A stretch of 64,000 nt of DNA, from the NCBI GenBank assembly GCA_964511645.1, contig CAZEGV010000004.1, positions 1-64,000 on the forward strand, written 5' to 3'. Source of the DNA: CAZEGV01 sp964511645. GTDB taxonomy: Bacteria > Bacteroidota > Bacteroidia > Cytophagales > JAAEPT01. The notes under the pieces were generated by a model. The model ran no database searches. It was not told the origin of the DNA and worked only from the letters and a program-made list of their open reading frames with translations. Numbering within the stretch: the first letter of the stretch is position 1; the number at the start of each line of letters is the position of its first letter. Positions 17,442-26,463 of the stretch are shown here, piece by piece. Made by a program: the position numbers and the translations under genes.

Positions 17442-19913
17442 AATATACTGACCAACAATGGATTAATATGGGTTCTACTCATTATTTTGGTATCCTTGAC
17501 GCAATGTATTAGCCCCAAAAGACACTTATCTAATGATAAGTACAAAGAAAAAACCTTATTATACAAACAAAAAGTAAAAGGAAATAAAAAATATTCTTCT
17601 TATACCTTAGAAGAATACTTTTCTCAACAGACTAACAGGAAGATATTACTACCTCAAGTAACTCCCTACTTAAGGGCTTATCTAAAAGGTGAAAAACGTT
17701 TTGATGTAGAGTTCGAAAAAAGAAAAAAGGATAGTTTGAAAGTGTTTTTTGAAAAAAAACTGAACGCTATATCTAACGATAATACTTTAAAAGAAAACAA
17801 AAAACTAAGAACAACACAGCGTACAATTAAAAAACGTAACAAACGCTTGTCCAAACAACAAACAATCATAGAAGATGGTAACTGGACAATGCGTGTAGTT
17901 GGAAAAGCTCCTGCTTTTCAAGACTCTAGTGTAGTCGCACAAACAAGAGAGCAATTAATGCTATTCTATCAATCTAACGGGTATTTTGAAGTAGACATAG
18001 ATAGCGACGCAAAAATCAAACGCCGTAAAGCTTCTGTCACTTATTCAATAAGAGAAAATAAACCCTTTCTTTTTTCTAGTCTAGAATTTTATACTAATGA
18101 CTTAAAAATACAAAAAATACTAAACGAGCAACTTCCAATAAGTAAAATAAAAGTAGGGAGTAATTATGATAGTGAGTTACTTACCCAAGAAAGAGAACGA
18201 ATAGCTATCATACTCAAAGATTCGGGTTATTATAAATTAACACGTGATTATATCTTTTTCGAGGTCGATACTAGTCAGTCTTATTATGGGGCAGAAATAA
18301 AAGTTATCGTAAAAAACAACAACGGAAAACAACATCAAAGATACAAAGTGACTGATGTAAAATTCATCATAGACCGTAAACTAATCACTAACCAACTAGA
18401 CACTAATTACAAACAAATACACTACCGACACGACACTAAAAGTAAGGTATCATACAAGATGATTGATTATCACACCAAAATTCACAGTAGTGATTATTAT
18501 AGCTACACAAACACATTAAACACCCAAAACGCTTTAGGGGATCTTAAGTCGTTCAAATTCATCAATATTAACTATTCAGAAACATCCGACTCAACCCTAA
18601 GTTGTAGAATTAGTACTAGTTCATTCCCTAAATGGGCATTTAGTAGCGAAGCTGGTGTAAACGTAAACATCAATCAAAATCAAAATATCCCTGGGCCATT
18701 CTTTAATGTAAAATTGGTTAATAAAAAGCTAACTAAAGGCTTTGAGCGACTAGAAATTAGCGGAATTTACGGCATACAAAGCTCTTTTAGTTTTACTTCT
18801 CAACAAGCCATTAGAGTAAGAGAAGCTGGTGTAAAAACATCTCTTATCTTTCCTACTTTCTTATTGCAAGACATCGTTTTCTCTAAAAAAACAAGACGAA
18901 AAATGAGTAATTGGAATCCCAACACTATTTTTAGTGCAGGGCTATCAGACATTGCAAGAGCTGAATACAAAAGAACGAATTTCAACCTTACTGGAAGTTA
19001 TATTTGGCACAAAACCGATCAAAAAAATTACAACTTTACTCCTGTAGACCTTAATATCATCAATACACAAGACCTTACAGCAAACTTCCAAAATTACCTT
19101 GAACAAATATCTGTAAACAATGGCGTGAATCTCAGCCAGAGTTTCATCCCTTCTTTTGTTTCTTCCATTCACCATACTTATATTTTTAATAATAATGATG
19201 TCACAAAAAACAAACGAGCTTATTTCTTAAAGGTATTAAGTGAGTCTGGCGGAACAGTAGAAACAGCCAAACAATTATATAAAAAAGTTAGTCAAAACAC
19301 CCCATTAACAGAAAATACTCGCCCCGAAAGACTAAACCTCCCCTACTATCAATTCTTAAAACTTAATTTAGATTTTCGATTTTATCAGCCAACCTCTAGG
19401 CTTACCACGCTTAGTTTCAGACTTAATAGTGGTGTAGCTCGTGGGATTGGTCCTTGGCAAGTACTTCCTTATGACAAATACTTTTTTGCAGGGGGTATTA
19501 ATAGTATTAGAGCTTGGAACCCTCGAAGACTTGGACCTGGTTCCTACAAACAAGTTGACAATAACGGCAAGATTACATACCGTTTTGAACAACCTGGTGA
19601 ACTGCTGTTAGAAAGTAGTTTAGAATGGAGACAAAAAATATTTAGCTTTGTAAATTGGGCATTTTTTATAGATGCTGGAAACACTTGGACGATAAGAGAT
19701 GACCAAAATAGACCTGGTGCACAGTTTGACCTTAATCAATTTTATAGAGAAATAGCCTTAGGAACAGGGGTAGGATTACGTTTAGATTTTTCTTTTTTAA
19801 TTTTCAGATTTGATGTTGGATTTAAAGTATGGGATCCTGCAAGACAAATAATTGTCCCCTTTAAAGACCCTACTCAGCGTGTATACAATATCGGAATTGG
19901 TTACCCTTTCTAA
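17424..19913 (+). CDS. BamA/TamA (Omp85) family outer-membrane protein, lipoprotein-type
   Basis: A surface barrel of the Omp85 superfamily, resembling the TamA-like lipoproteins of Bacteroidota. A signal peptide ends in lipobox LTQC followed by ISPKRHL. A charged region with POTRA-like repeats follows (for example REQLMLFYQSNGYFEVD). The C-terminal barrel carries the hallmark DKYFFAGGINSIRAWNPRRLGPGSY and ends in GIGYPF. There is no ATG between the opposite gene and the signal peptide. TTG at 17424 (overlapping that gene by 18 bases) or CTG at 17448 are the best starts; an ATG at 17358 would overlap by 84. Start uncertain, family confident. hemF follows 9 bases later. Confidence 0.85.
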   Translation: MTIRNHNILTNNGLIWVLLIILVSLTQCISPKRHLSNDKYKEKTLLYKQKVKGNKKYSSYTLEEYFSQQTNRKILLPQVTPYLRAYLKGEKRFDVEFEKRKKDSLKVFFEKKLNAISNDNTLKENKKLRTTQRTIKKRNKRLSKQQTIIEDGNWTMRVVGKAPAFQDSSVVAQTREQLMLFYQSNGYFEVDIDSDAKIKRRKASVTYSIRENKPFLFSSLEFYTNDLKIQKILNEQLPISKIKVGSNYDSELLTQERERIAIILKDSGYYKLTRDYIFFEVDTSQSYYGAEIKVIVKNNNGKQHQRYKVTDVKFIIDRKLITNQLDTNYKQIHYRHDTKSKVSYKMIDYHTKIHSSDYYSYTNTLNTQNALGDLKSFKFININYSETSDSTLSCRISTSSFPKWAFSSEAGVNVNINQNQNIPGPFFNVKLVNKKLTKGFERLEISGIYGIQSSFSFTSQQAIRVREAGVKTSLIFPTFLLQDIVFSKKTRRKMSNWNPNTIFSAGLSDIARAEYKRTNFNLTGSYIWHKTDQKNYNFTPVDLNIINTQDLTANFQNYLEQISVNNGVNLSQSFIPSFVSSIHHTYIFNNNDVTKNKRAYFLKVLSESGGTVETAKQLYKKVSQNTPLTENTRPERLNLPYYQFLKLNLDFRFYQPTSRLTTLSFRLNSGVARGIGPWQVLPYDKYFFAGGINSIRAWNPRRLGPGSYKQVDNNGKITYRFEQPGELLLESSLEWRQKIFSFVNWAFFIDAGNTWTIRDDQNRPGAQFDLNQFYREIALGTGVGLRLDFSFLIFRFDVGFKVWDPARQIIVPFKDPTQRVYNIGIGYPF

Positions 19914-19922
19914 AAAAAAAAA

Positions 19923-20813
19923 ATGAAGACAATAAATAAAGAAGAAATCAGCTACTATTTTAAAACCTTGCAGGACAGTATCTGTAAGCAATTAGAAAAT
20001 ATAGAAACAAAAGCTACTTTTGAAGAAGATCTTTGGCAACGAGATGGTGGCGGTGGTGGTAGAACTAGAGTTATTCGTAATGGTAATGTATTTGCTAAAG
20101 GCGGAGTAAATTTCTCTTCCGTACATGGAAAAACACCGCAAGCAATACTTAAATCACTTAAATTACCCCCTAATGATTTTTATGCCACAGGAGTATCTAT
20201 TGTTATTCACCCACTTAACCCTCACGTTCCAATTATTCATATGAACGTCCGATATTTTGAAATGTCTGATGGCACATTTTGGTTTGGGGGAGGCATAGAT
20301 CTTACACCGATTTTTATTGATGAAAATGATTCGAAAATTTTTCATCAATCACTACAAAAGATTTGTAATATTTATAAGGAGGGGGCTTACGCTAAATATA
20401 AAAAATGGGCAGATGATTATTTCTTTTTACCTAATAGAAATGAAACAAGAGGTATTGGTGGAATATTTTTTGATAGAATCACTGGAGATAAAAAAGAAAT
20501 TTTTGACTTTGTGAAAAATATAGGGGAATTATTTGCCCCGCTTTATTTATCTATTATTAAACCCCATATCAACAAATCTTATAATTCTCAAGATATTAAA
20601 TGGCAATCTTTACGTAGAAGTCGTTATGTAGAATTTAATTTATTATACGACAAAGGCACTAAATTTGGATTAGACACTAATGGAAGAACAGAATCTATAC
20701 TGATGAGTATGCCACCAGTAGCCGAATGGGAATACTGCTATAAAACAACGCCAAATAGTGCGGAAGAAAAAACACAATTATTATTAAAAAAAGAAATTGA
20801 TTGGACTCTATAA
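19923..20813 (+). CDS. hemF: Oxygen-dependent coproporphyrinogen-III oxidase
   Basis: Converts coproporphyrinogen III to protoporphyrinogen IX with O2 in heme synthesis, as a soluble dimer. The 296-residue length is typical. Family signatures are FEEDLWQRDGGGGGRTRVI near 36-54, FSSVHGKTP near 66-74, and IHMNVRYFEMSDGTFWFGGG near 106-125. RYVEFNLLYDKGTKFGL near 230-246 precedes the C-terminal SMPPVAEWEY. The ATG is 9 bases after the Omp85 gene, and the end overlaps the PAP2 gene by 13 bases. Confidence 0.95.
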   Translation: MKTINKEEISYYFKTLQDSICKQLENIETKATFEEDLWQRDGGGGGRTRVIRNGNVFAKGGVNFSSVHGKTPQAILKSLKLPPNDFYATGVSIVIHPLNPHVPIIHMNVRYFEMSDGTFWFGGGIDLTPIFIDENDSKIFHQSLQKICNIYKEGAYAKYKKWADDYFFLPNRNETRGIGGIFFDRITGDKKEIFDFVKNIGELFAPLYLSIIKPHINKSYNSQDIKWQSLRRSRYVEFNLLYDKGTKFGLDTNGRTESILMSMPPVAEWEYCYKTTPNSAEEKTQLLLKKEIDWTL

Positions 20814-21367
20814 TTCAACAAATCGATCAAATAGATAAAGATTTCATCATTTATTTGATGAAATCTCATCATGTTTATACAGATTTTGTTATGCATTGGC
20901 TGAGCGATAAAGTGATTTGGATTCCTCTTTATATGTTTATTATTTTTAAATTTTTCAAAGCCTACCCTCAGCCCCAAAATTACATCCATATTGTATTGTT
21001 AATACTTAGCGTAGTGGCTGCCAACAGTATTTCTAGTGATTTTGCCAAGCCATACTTTGAGCGATTAAGACCTTGCCATGATGAGGAAATATCTGCCTTA
21101 CTAGACCTTAGCCATTGCGGAGGGAAGTATGGTTTTTTCTCTTCTCATGCTGCTAATGTATTTGCTTTAGCTACTTATGTGTTTTTAGCAATTCGTCCTT
21201 TAGGGAAATGGCTCATTCCTTGGGCTATATTGGTTTCTTTTAGTAGGATATACTTATGTGTACATTATCCTTCAGATGTAACAATGGGTGCTGTCACAGG
21301 TGTTTTGCTAGGTGTTCTTTTCTACAAAATAAGTAGTATTATTTTTAATAAAATAAAGAACGGCTAG
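20801..21367 (+). CDS. PAP2-superfamily membrane phosphatase
   Basis: A 188-residue membrane phosphatase with about five or six predicted helices. The three PAP2 motifs are present: KPYFERLRP near 76-84, FSSHAANVFA near 109-118, and SRIYLCVHYPSDV near 147-159. Such enzymes dephosphorylate lipid phosphates, for example undecaprenyl diphosphate or phosphatidylglycerol phosphate; the substrate is not decided here. The start is TTG at 20801, 13 bases inside the hemF end, giving MDSIIQQIDQIDKDF. The overlap suggests translational coupling with hemF. Confidence 0.85.
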   Translation: MDSIIQQIDQIDKDFIIYLMKSHHVYTDFVMHWLSDKVIWIPLYMFIIFKFFKAYPQPQNYIHIVLLILSVVAANSISSDFAKPYFERLRPCHDEEISALLDLSHCGGKYGFFSSHAANVFALATYVFLAIRPLGKWLIPWAILVSFSRIYLCVHYPSDVTMGAVTGVLLGVLFYKISSIIFNKIKNG

Positions 21368-21375
21368 AACTACCT

Positions 21376-21409
21376 TTTTCATTCAAAAAAATATTCTTTT
21401 GAATGAAAA
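21376..21409. terminator. Bidirectional terminator between PAP2 and ROK genes
   Basis: TTTTCATTCAAAA (21376-21388) and TTTTGAATGAAAA (21397-21409) form a perfect 13-bp stem with an 8-base loop between two convergent genes. Both sides give T-rich tails. Confidence 0.65.
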
Positions 21410-21431
21410 TCAACAACTTTCTTTAAGAAAA

Positions 21432-22322
21432 CTAATTTACACCAATCAATGCAGCACCAAACACTCCTGCAGAGTCACCAAATTCATTTTTAACAACTGG
21501 TGTATACAAATCATTATGAAATACATATTTTTTTATATAATCCAAGCCTTCTGTATAAATCTCATCTACATTAGAAACTCCTCCCCCTAACACAATCACA
21601 TCGGGATCTATATATTTAATTAAGTTAGAAACAGAAATTCCAAAATGATTAAAAAATTCATGCATAGTCGTTTTTGCTTGCTCACAACCATTTCTATAGT
21701 CCTCTACAATACTTGGTACACTTCGCTCTGTACCATGTGCCTTTTTATATTGAGTTTCTATCCCCGAACCTGAAATATAAGCCTCTACAATGCCTTTTGG
21801 ACAATCTCCCCACTCAGCACCATTTTCATAATTAATAATAGAATGTCCCCATTCTCCAGTATTTTCACTTAAACCTCTAATTACTTTTCCATTCACAACC
21901 AATCCACCTCCACAGCCAGTACCTATAATTACACCAAAGACCACTTCTTTCCCTTTCCCTGCACCCATTATCGCTTCTGCCATAGCAAAACAATTGGCAT
22001 CATTTTCAGCAGACAGATTATGATTCAATATTTCTTTAAGATCTTCTACAAACGGCATTCCATTCATAAACTGAATATTACAATTTTTTAACAAACCTGT
22101 TCTTTTAGATATAGAACCAGGCATCCCAACACCTAATGTATGTGGTGTGTTATTTATTTTTTTTATCAAGTTAGAATATACAGTTTTAATTGTCCATAAG
22201 ACTCCTTCATAACCTTTTTCTCTTCCATTAGGCGATCGCTCACGAAAAACCTCGTTATTATCCTTGTCAATAACAACTCCTTCTACTTTAGTTCCTCCTA
22301 AATCAATTCCTATTCTATACAT
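21432..22322 (-). CDS. ROK-family sugar kinase
   Basis: A 296-residue sugar kinase of the ROK family, starting at 22322 with MYRIGIDLGGTKVEG, the phosphate-1 loop. Other signatures are ENDANCFAMAEA near 105-116, GVIIGTGCGGGLVV near 127-140 and IVLGGGVSN near 255-263. It probably phosphorylates glucose or fructose at C6. The catalytic Asp is in ENDAN and the zinc-binding His in EWGH. The zinc motif CxCGxxGCxE is degenerate: the aligned segment reads WGDCPKGIVEAY, with one displaced cysteine. Divergent from plsC. Confidence 0.87.
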   Translation of the reverse strand: MYRIGIDLGGTKVEGVVIDKDNNEVFRERSPNGREKGYEGVLWTIKTVYSNLIKKINNTPHTLGVGMPGSISKRTGLLKNCNIQFMNGMPFVEDLKEILNHNLSAENDANCFAMAEAIMGAGKGKEVVFGVIIGTGCGGGLVVNGKVIRGLSENTGEWGHSIINYENGAEWGDCPKGIVEAYISGSGIETQYKKAHGTERSVPSIVEDYRNGCEQAKTTMHEFFNHFGISVSNLIKYIDPDVIVLGGGVSNVDEIYTEGLDYIKKYVFHNDLYTPVVKNEFGDSAGVFGAALIGVN

Positions 22323-22372
22323 ATATTTTAATATCTTATCAGTTTGGGAATGCAAAATTGGTGAATTTTATT

Positions 22373-22380
22373 TATTTTTG
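22373..22380 (+). promoter_or_regulatory. Bacteroidota -7 element before plsC
   Basis: TATTTTTG matches TAnnTTTG and lies 39 bases before the TTG start of the acyltransferase gene, in the gap divergent from the ROK gene. Confidence 0.45.
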
Positions 22381-22419
22381 AAAGTCTAAACAAGGTCTTC
22401 ATTAAATTAATCGACAAAA

Positions 22420-23163
22420 TTGAAGAAATTTCTTACTAATATTTACACAATATGGGTTGTAACTTGGTGTTTATCAGGATTTCTGCTCTGTTACCCTTTT
22501 TATTTTATATTCTTACAAAATAAAACAACTTACCCTTTAGCTCATTTTATGAATAAAGTTTGGGCAGTCTGGACTTATATAGCAAGCTTTATTTATTTCA
22601 AAGTAGAATATAAGGTACCAATTAATCACAAAGCCCAAACTTATGTTTACTGTGCCAATCACACTTCATATATGGATATCCCTACCTTATTTTTAGCAAT
22701 CCCAGGTTATTTCAATATTCTAGGAAAAGCAGAACTAGGTAAAGTACCTTTATTTGGTTACATGTATCGAAAATTATACATATCGGTAAACCGGCATAGT
22801 CCTGAAGCACGATACAAATCTTATATTGACGCTTTAGATTCTTTGGATCAAAACAGAAGTGTTGCTTTTTATCCCGAAGGAAAAATCCCTCATAATAATC
22901 AACACCCAAAAATGGGAGATTTTAAAGATGGACCATTTAAAGCGGCTATCGAAAAACAAATTCCTATTATTCCTATTACAATTCCTTACAATTGGATAAT
23001 TTTACCCGATAAGAGTAAAAACACCCGTGTACATTGGCATAAATGCGGAATCATCTTTCATAAGCCTATAGAAACAAAAGGATTAACGTTGGATGATGTA
23101 ACCAATCTTAAAAATCGCGTTTATCAAATAATGGATGACGAATTAACAAAATTGAATAAATGA
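22420..23163 (+). CDS. 1-acyl-sn-glycerol-3-phosphate acyltransferase (PlsC family)
   Basis: A 247-residue membrane-bound acyltransferase of phospholipid synthesis. An N-terminal hydrophobic anchor (about 10-32) is followed by the HX4D motif NHTSYMD near 81-87 and the acceptor-binding motif YPEGKIP near 148-154. The start is TTG (MKKFLTNIYTIWVV). Its stop overlaps the gatC start by 4 bases (ATGA). Confidence 0.88.
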   Translation: MKKFLTNIYTIWVVTWCLSGFLLCYPFYFIFLQNKTTYPLAHFMNKVWAVWTYIASFIYFKVEYKVPINHKAQTYVYCANHTSYMDIPTLFLAIPGYFNILGKAELGKVPLFGYMYRKLYISVNRHSPEARYKSYIDALDSLDQNRSVAFYPEGKIPHNNQHPKMGDFKDGPFKAAIEKQIPIIPITIPYNWIILPDKSKNTRVHWHKCGIIFHKPIETKGLTLDDVTNLKNRVYQIMDDELTKLNK

Positions 23164-23447
23164 AAATTGACAAAAAAATAGTAGAAGACATTGCTCACCT
23201 AGCTAGGTTAGAGCTATCTGAAAGTGAAAATGCTGAAATGATAAATGAGATGAGCGAAACGCTAGGTTGGATGGAAAAACTCAACGAAGTTGACACTAGC
23301 AATATAAAACCACTCATACATATGTCACAAGAAATAAATGTACTGAGGGAAGATACGCCAAAAGAAATGCTTTCACACGAAGCTGGACTCAAAAATGCTC
23401 CCAACAAAGATTCTAACTATTTTCGAGTACCTAAAGTAATTGATTAA
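23160..23447 (+). CDS. gatC: Asp-tRNA(Asn)/Glu-tRNA(Gln) amidotransferase subunit C
   Basis: The small subunit (95 aa) of the GatCAB transamidase, which corrects misacylated Glu-tRNA(Gln) or Asp-tRNA(Asn) and stabilises GatA. Signatures are VEDIAHLARLELSE near 8-21 and the C-terminal LREDTP followed by APNKDSNYFRVPKVID. gatA and gatB are not in the window; in Bacteroidota gatC is often apart from them. It overlaps plsC by 4 bases and precedes the next gene by 2. Confidence 0.93.
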   Translation: MKIDKKIVEDIAHLARLELSESENAEMINEMSETLGWMEKLNEVDTSNIKPLIHMSQEINVLREDTPKEMLSHEAGLKNAPNKDSNYFRVPKVID

Positions 23448-23449
23448 TT

Positions 23450-26400
23450 ATGAATTTTTGGAAACATTGGGCTAAAGAAGACAAAGTATTATATAGTCTT
23501 GGAATATTAACACTGCTTGCCACTATTATTTTACTATTGGTACAATATACCAATGGATTTGAATCTTTAATTCAGCTCAAAGTACAAACCAACATTAGTA
23601 ATATCACTACTATTGCCGATACTTTTAGTCAATATCTTATTGATTTTAACATAGAAGCCGAAAACTATATTGTTCACGAAACGTATCATGCAGGGGCTTT
23701 AAAACTGGCTAATACAAGCTCTATAATTTACTTAAGTCTATTGGTTTTTTCCAGTTTACTCTTTATTACAGCCATTACTCGAATCCAAAAAATACTACAC
23801 TTTGCAGGATTAATGACTTTTTTTATCATCTGGATATATTTCCTCAAAATAGATATGCTCGGAGTATTTGGGTACTTCAATAAAACTTTCTTAATTGCAA
23901 CACTCCTTGCTTATATTGGTACTGCTTTTTACTTCCATGCTTACGGCACACATATCTCTTTATGGGTTCGTTTTGTTTCATTCTTTATTATTACCGCTAT
24001 TTTAGGTATAATCATCGTACAATACGCTACAATCTCCGCGCCTTTTATCATGTTATCTCACTCAGTGGTCATCTACCCCACAATACTTATTATAGTGTTT
24101 TTAATACTTGTAGGAGCTGATATCCTTTCTTTTTTTAGCACAATAATTAATCAATCTAGCCAAGGCGACAAAGGAGGGTTCAACAACCTATACAAACTAC
24201 TCGTTGTAGCAATCTTATACCTAGGTAATCTCATCGTTTATTACCTTAACTTTACTGGTCGAATTGATTTTAAATTAATCTATTTTGATCCATTCATCTT
24301 AATTACAATTACTACTATTGTTGGTATTTGGGGACATAGAACCCGTAACAAATCTTTCTCTACCACCGTCCCTTTTGACGGAATTGGTAGTTATATTTAT
24401 TTATCACTTGCCATTTCATCCTTAGCATCTATTTACTTTTGTTTTGCCTCTGGAAACACTGCCATGGAACGGCTTTTTGAAGAAGCAATATTAATTACAC
24501 ATATCGCAACAGGTTTATTTTTCTTAATCTATTTATTAGTCAATTTCTCCAAACCCTTATTTAGAAACATTGACTTTAACCACTTGTCATATACCTTTGA
24601 CGGCATTCCTTTTTTTACCAATAGAATTTCTGCCGTCATGCTCATTTTATACCTATACTCTTTTAACGGAAGCACATTCACTCATAAGTGGGCATTATTT
24701 GAAGCAGGAAAATCCTCTTACAAAGGAGTAGCTTATATGCTTAATGGAGAAGAAATGCTTGCTAAAGAAGAATTTAGCCAAGTAGCAGATTATAACGCAG
24801 GAAATCCCGTAGCTTCTTACATCATGTCTAACTACGCTTATCAAGACAGAAATTTTGATAAGTGTGAAGAATACCTTAGTCAAGTCATTGAAAAAAATCC
24901 TAGAGAATTTGCCTACATCCGCATTTCTAACCTTTACCATTACAAAGGAAACACAGAACTAGCTATAAAAACCTTAAACGAAGGATTAAAAAAATTCCCT
25001 AAAAGTAGCCATTTACATAATAATTTAGCCGTTAGGTACGAAGAAATAAATAAAATAGACTCTAGTGCTCTACACTATACGCTTGCCACAATTAGCGAAC
25101 ACAAAGGCTCCCCTATCGCTATAAGTAACATGCTTGCCTTGTGTATCACAAATAATTACTACGATATAGTAGACACTTTACTCAAAAATGATTTCCCCAA
25201 AAGCATTGCTTATACCACAAACAAGATAGCAGCACTCAACTATTTTAATAAAAAAGGAAAAAGTAATATTAACCAAACATTTATTAGCGACAGCATATTA
25301 AGTCCTGTACAAATGTCATACCTACACAATTACAGCATTCGTAACCTCAATAACATCCCTAATCAAATTTTAAAAAAAATAGATGAAATCAGTAAAAAAG
25401 AACAATTAAACACCACCAACACTGATTATCTAAAAGCCATAACTTATGCTTATAGCGGAGACAGATGGGAGTCTCAATTTATATTTAATAGTCTATCACA
25501 TAGCGACAACCCCGAAATCCAAAATTATTACAGCAGAACATTTGGATTAATTGCTTTACGCAATAAAAATTATTCATTAGCACAACAAACCCTTCTTAAA
25601 AGTAAAAAAACACAAGTTTATTACGCCTTTGACGATGCACCCCTGGCCTATGCCATTGCTAGTTTTTCCAACGGTGACACTATTGCATTCAAATCTACGT
25701 TAGAACAAATAACCCAAACCGACAGCACACACAAAACCCTAGCAAAAGAACTACTAGCCACCATAGATGCAAGTATATCAGACTACCTACTGATGAACGA
25801 TATTCAAAAAGTATATTATCTATTATCACACCCTGACAGTGATATTTTCTTACTAAAAGGAATCATCACACCAAACTACAAAAACTTTATTCTTAACAAA
25901 TTAATCATTCAGTCACTCAAAAACAACAAGCCAAACCAAGCCAATAAATATTGGGACATAGTCCAAGACAAAAATAACCCAAGTATTATGCAAGCTCGAT
26001 TAAGATTATTGTTGTACCAAAAAAAATACGGCACAGTAATATCGCTAAGTAAAAACACTAATTATTTACTTGAACGTGCCTTAGCATTTCAGCAATCAGG
26101 CAAAATTTTAGAAGCCAAAACCATCTACGACAAAGGACTAAAAGAGCAACCACTCAATAATAAATTACTAATCTCAGCGTCCGATTTCTACGCCTATCAG
26201 CTCCATGACGACCTCACTTCTTATGATATTATATTAAAACCAGCCAGTGTAGACCAATATAATATTGGCATCAAAAAAACGTATGTAAAACGTTGCTTAG
26301 AACAAAACTTACTTGAATTTGCAGACTCAATAATGGATGATCTTGAAAAAATGATGGGAGAAAAAGAATTTAACAACTTTGCATTACAAGTAAAACTAGA

Positions 26401-26461
26401 TGTAGCAGACTATAACGCTACACTCAATCAACAATCAGAAGACGACTTCATTACCCAATAA
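23450..26461 (+). CDS. Large polytopic membrane protein with C-terminal TPR repeats, unknown function
   Basis: A 1003-residue protein I cannot assign to a named family. Residues of about 15-415 contain roughly ten hydrophobic helices. From about 430 on it is helical and soluble, with TPR-like units such as ASYIMSNYAYQDRNFDKCEE, then IRISNLYHYKGNTELAIKTL and LHNNLAVRYEEINKIDSSAL. More degenerate repeats reach the end (LERALAFQQSGKILEAKTIY). The layout suggests a membrane scaffold or a glycosyltransferase-like membrane protein with a protein-interaction tail, but no catalytic motif is evident. It sits between gatC and prfB with 2-base gaps, so all are likely one transcript. Confidence 0.75.
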   Translation: MNFWKHWAKEDKVLYSLGILTLLATIILLLVQYTNGFESLIQLKVQTNISNITTIADTFSQYLIDFNIEAENYIVHETYHAGALKLANTSSIIYLSLLVFSSLLFITAITRIQKILHFAGLMTFFIIWIYFLKIDMLGVFGYFNKTFLIATLLAYIGTAFYFHAYGTHISLWVRFVSFFIITAILGIIIVQYATISAPFIMLSHSVVIYPTILIIVFLILVGADILSFFSTIINQSSQGDKGGFNNLYKLLVVAILYLGNLIVYYLNFTGRIDFKLIYFDPFILITITTIVGIWGHRTRNKSFSTTVPFDGIGSYIYLSLAISSLASIYFCFASGNTAMERLFEEAILITHIATGLFFLIYLLVNFSKPLFRNIDFNHLSYTFDGIPFFTNRISAVMLILYLYSFNGSTFTHKWALFEAGKSSYKGVAYMLNGEEMLAKEEFSQVADYNAGNPVASYIMSNYAYQDRNFDKCEEYLSQVIEKNPREFAYIRISNLYHYKGNTELAIKTLNEGLKKFPKSSHLHNNLAVRYEEINKIDSSALHYTLATISEHKGSPIAISNMLALCITNNYYDIVDTLLKNDFPKSIAYTTNKIAALNYFNKKGKSNINQTFISDSILSPVQMSYLHNYSIRNLNNIPNQILKKIDEISKKEQLNTTNTDYLKAITYAYSGDRWESQFIFNSLSHSDNPEIQNYYSRTFGLIALRNKNYSLAQQTLLKSKKTQVYYAFDDAPLAYAIASFSNGDTIAFKSTLEQITQTDSTHKTLAKELLATIDASISDYLLMNDIQKVYYLLSHPDSDIFLLKGIITPNYKNFILNKLIIQSLKNNKPNQANKYWDIVQDKNNPSIMQARLRLLLYQKKYGTVISLSKNTNYLLERALAFQQSGKILEAKTIYDKGLKEQPLNNKLLISASDFYAYQLHDDLTSYDIILKPASVDQYNIGIKKTYVKRCLEQNLLEFADSIMDDLEKMMGEKEFNNFALQVKLDVADYNATLNQQSEDDFITQ

Positions 26462-26463
26462 TC

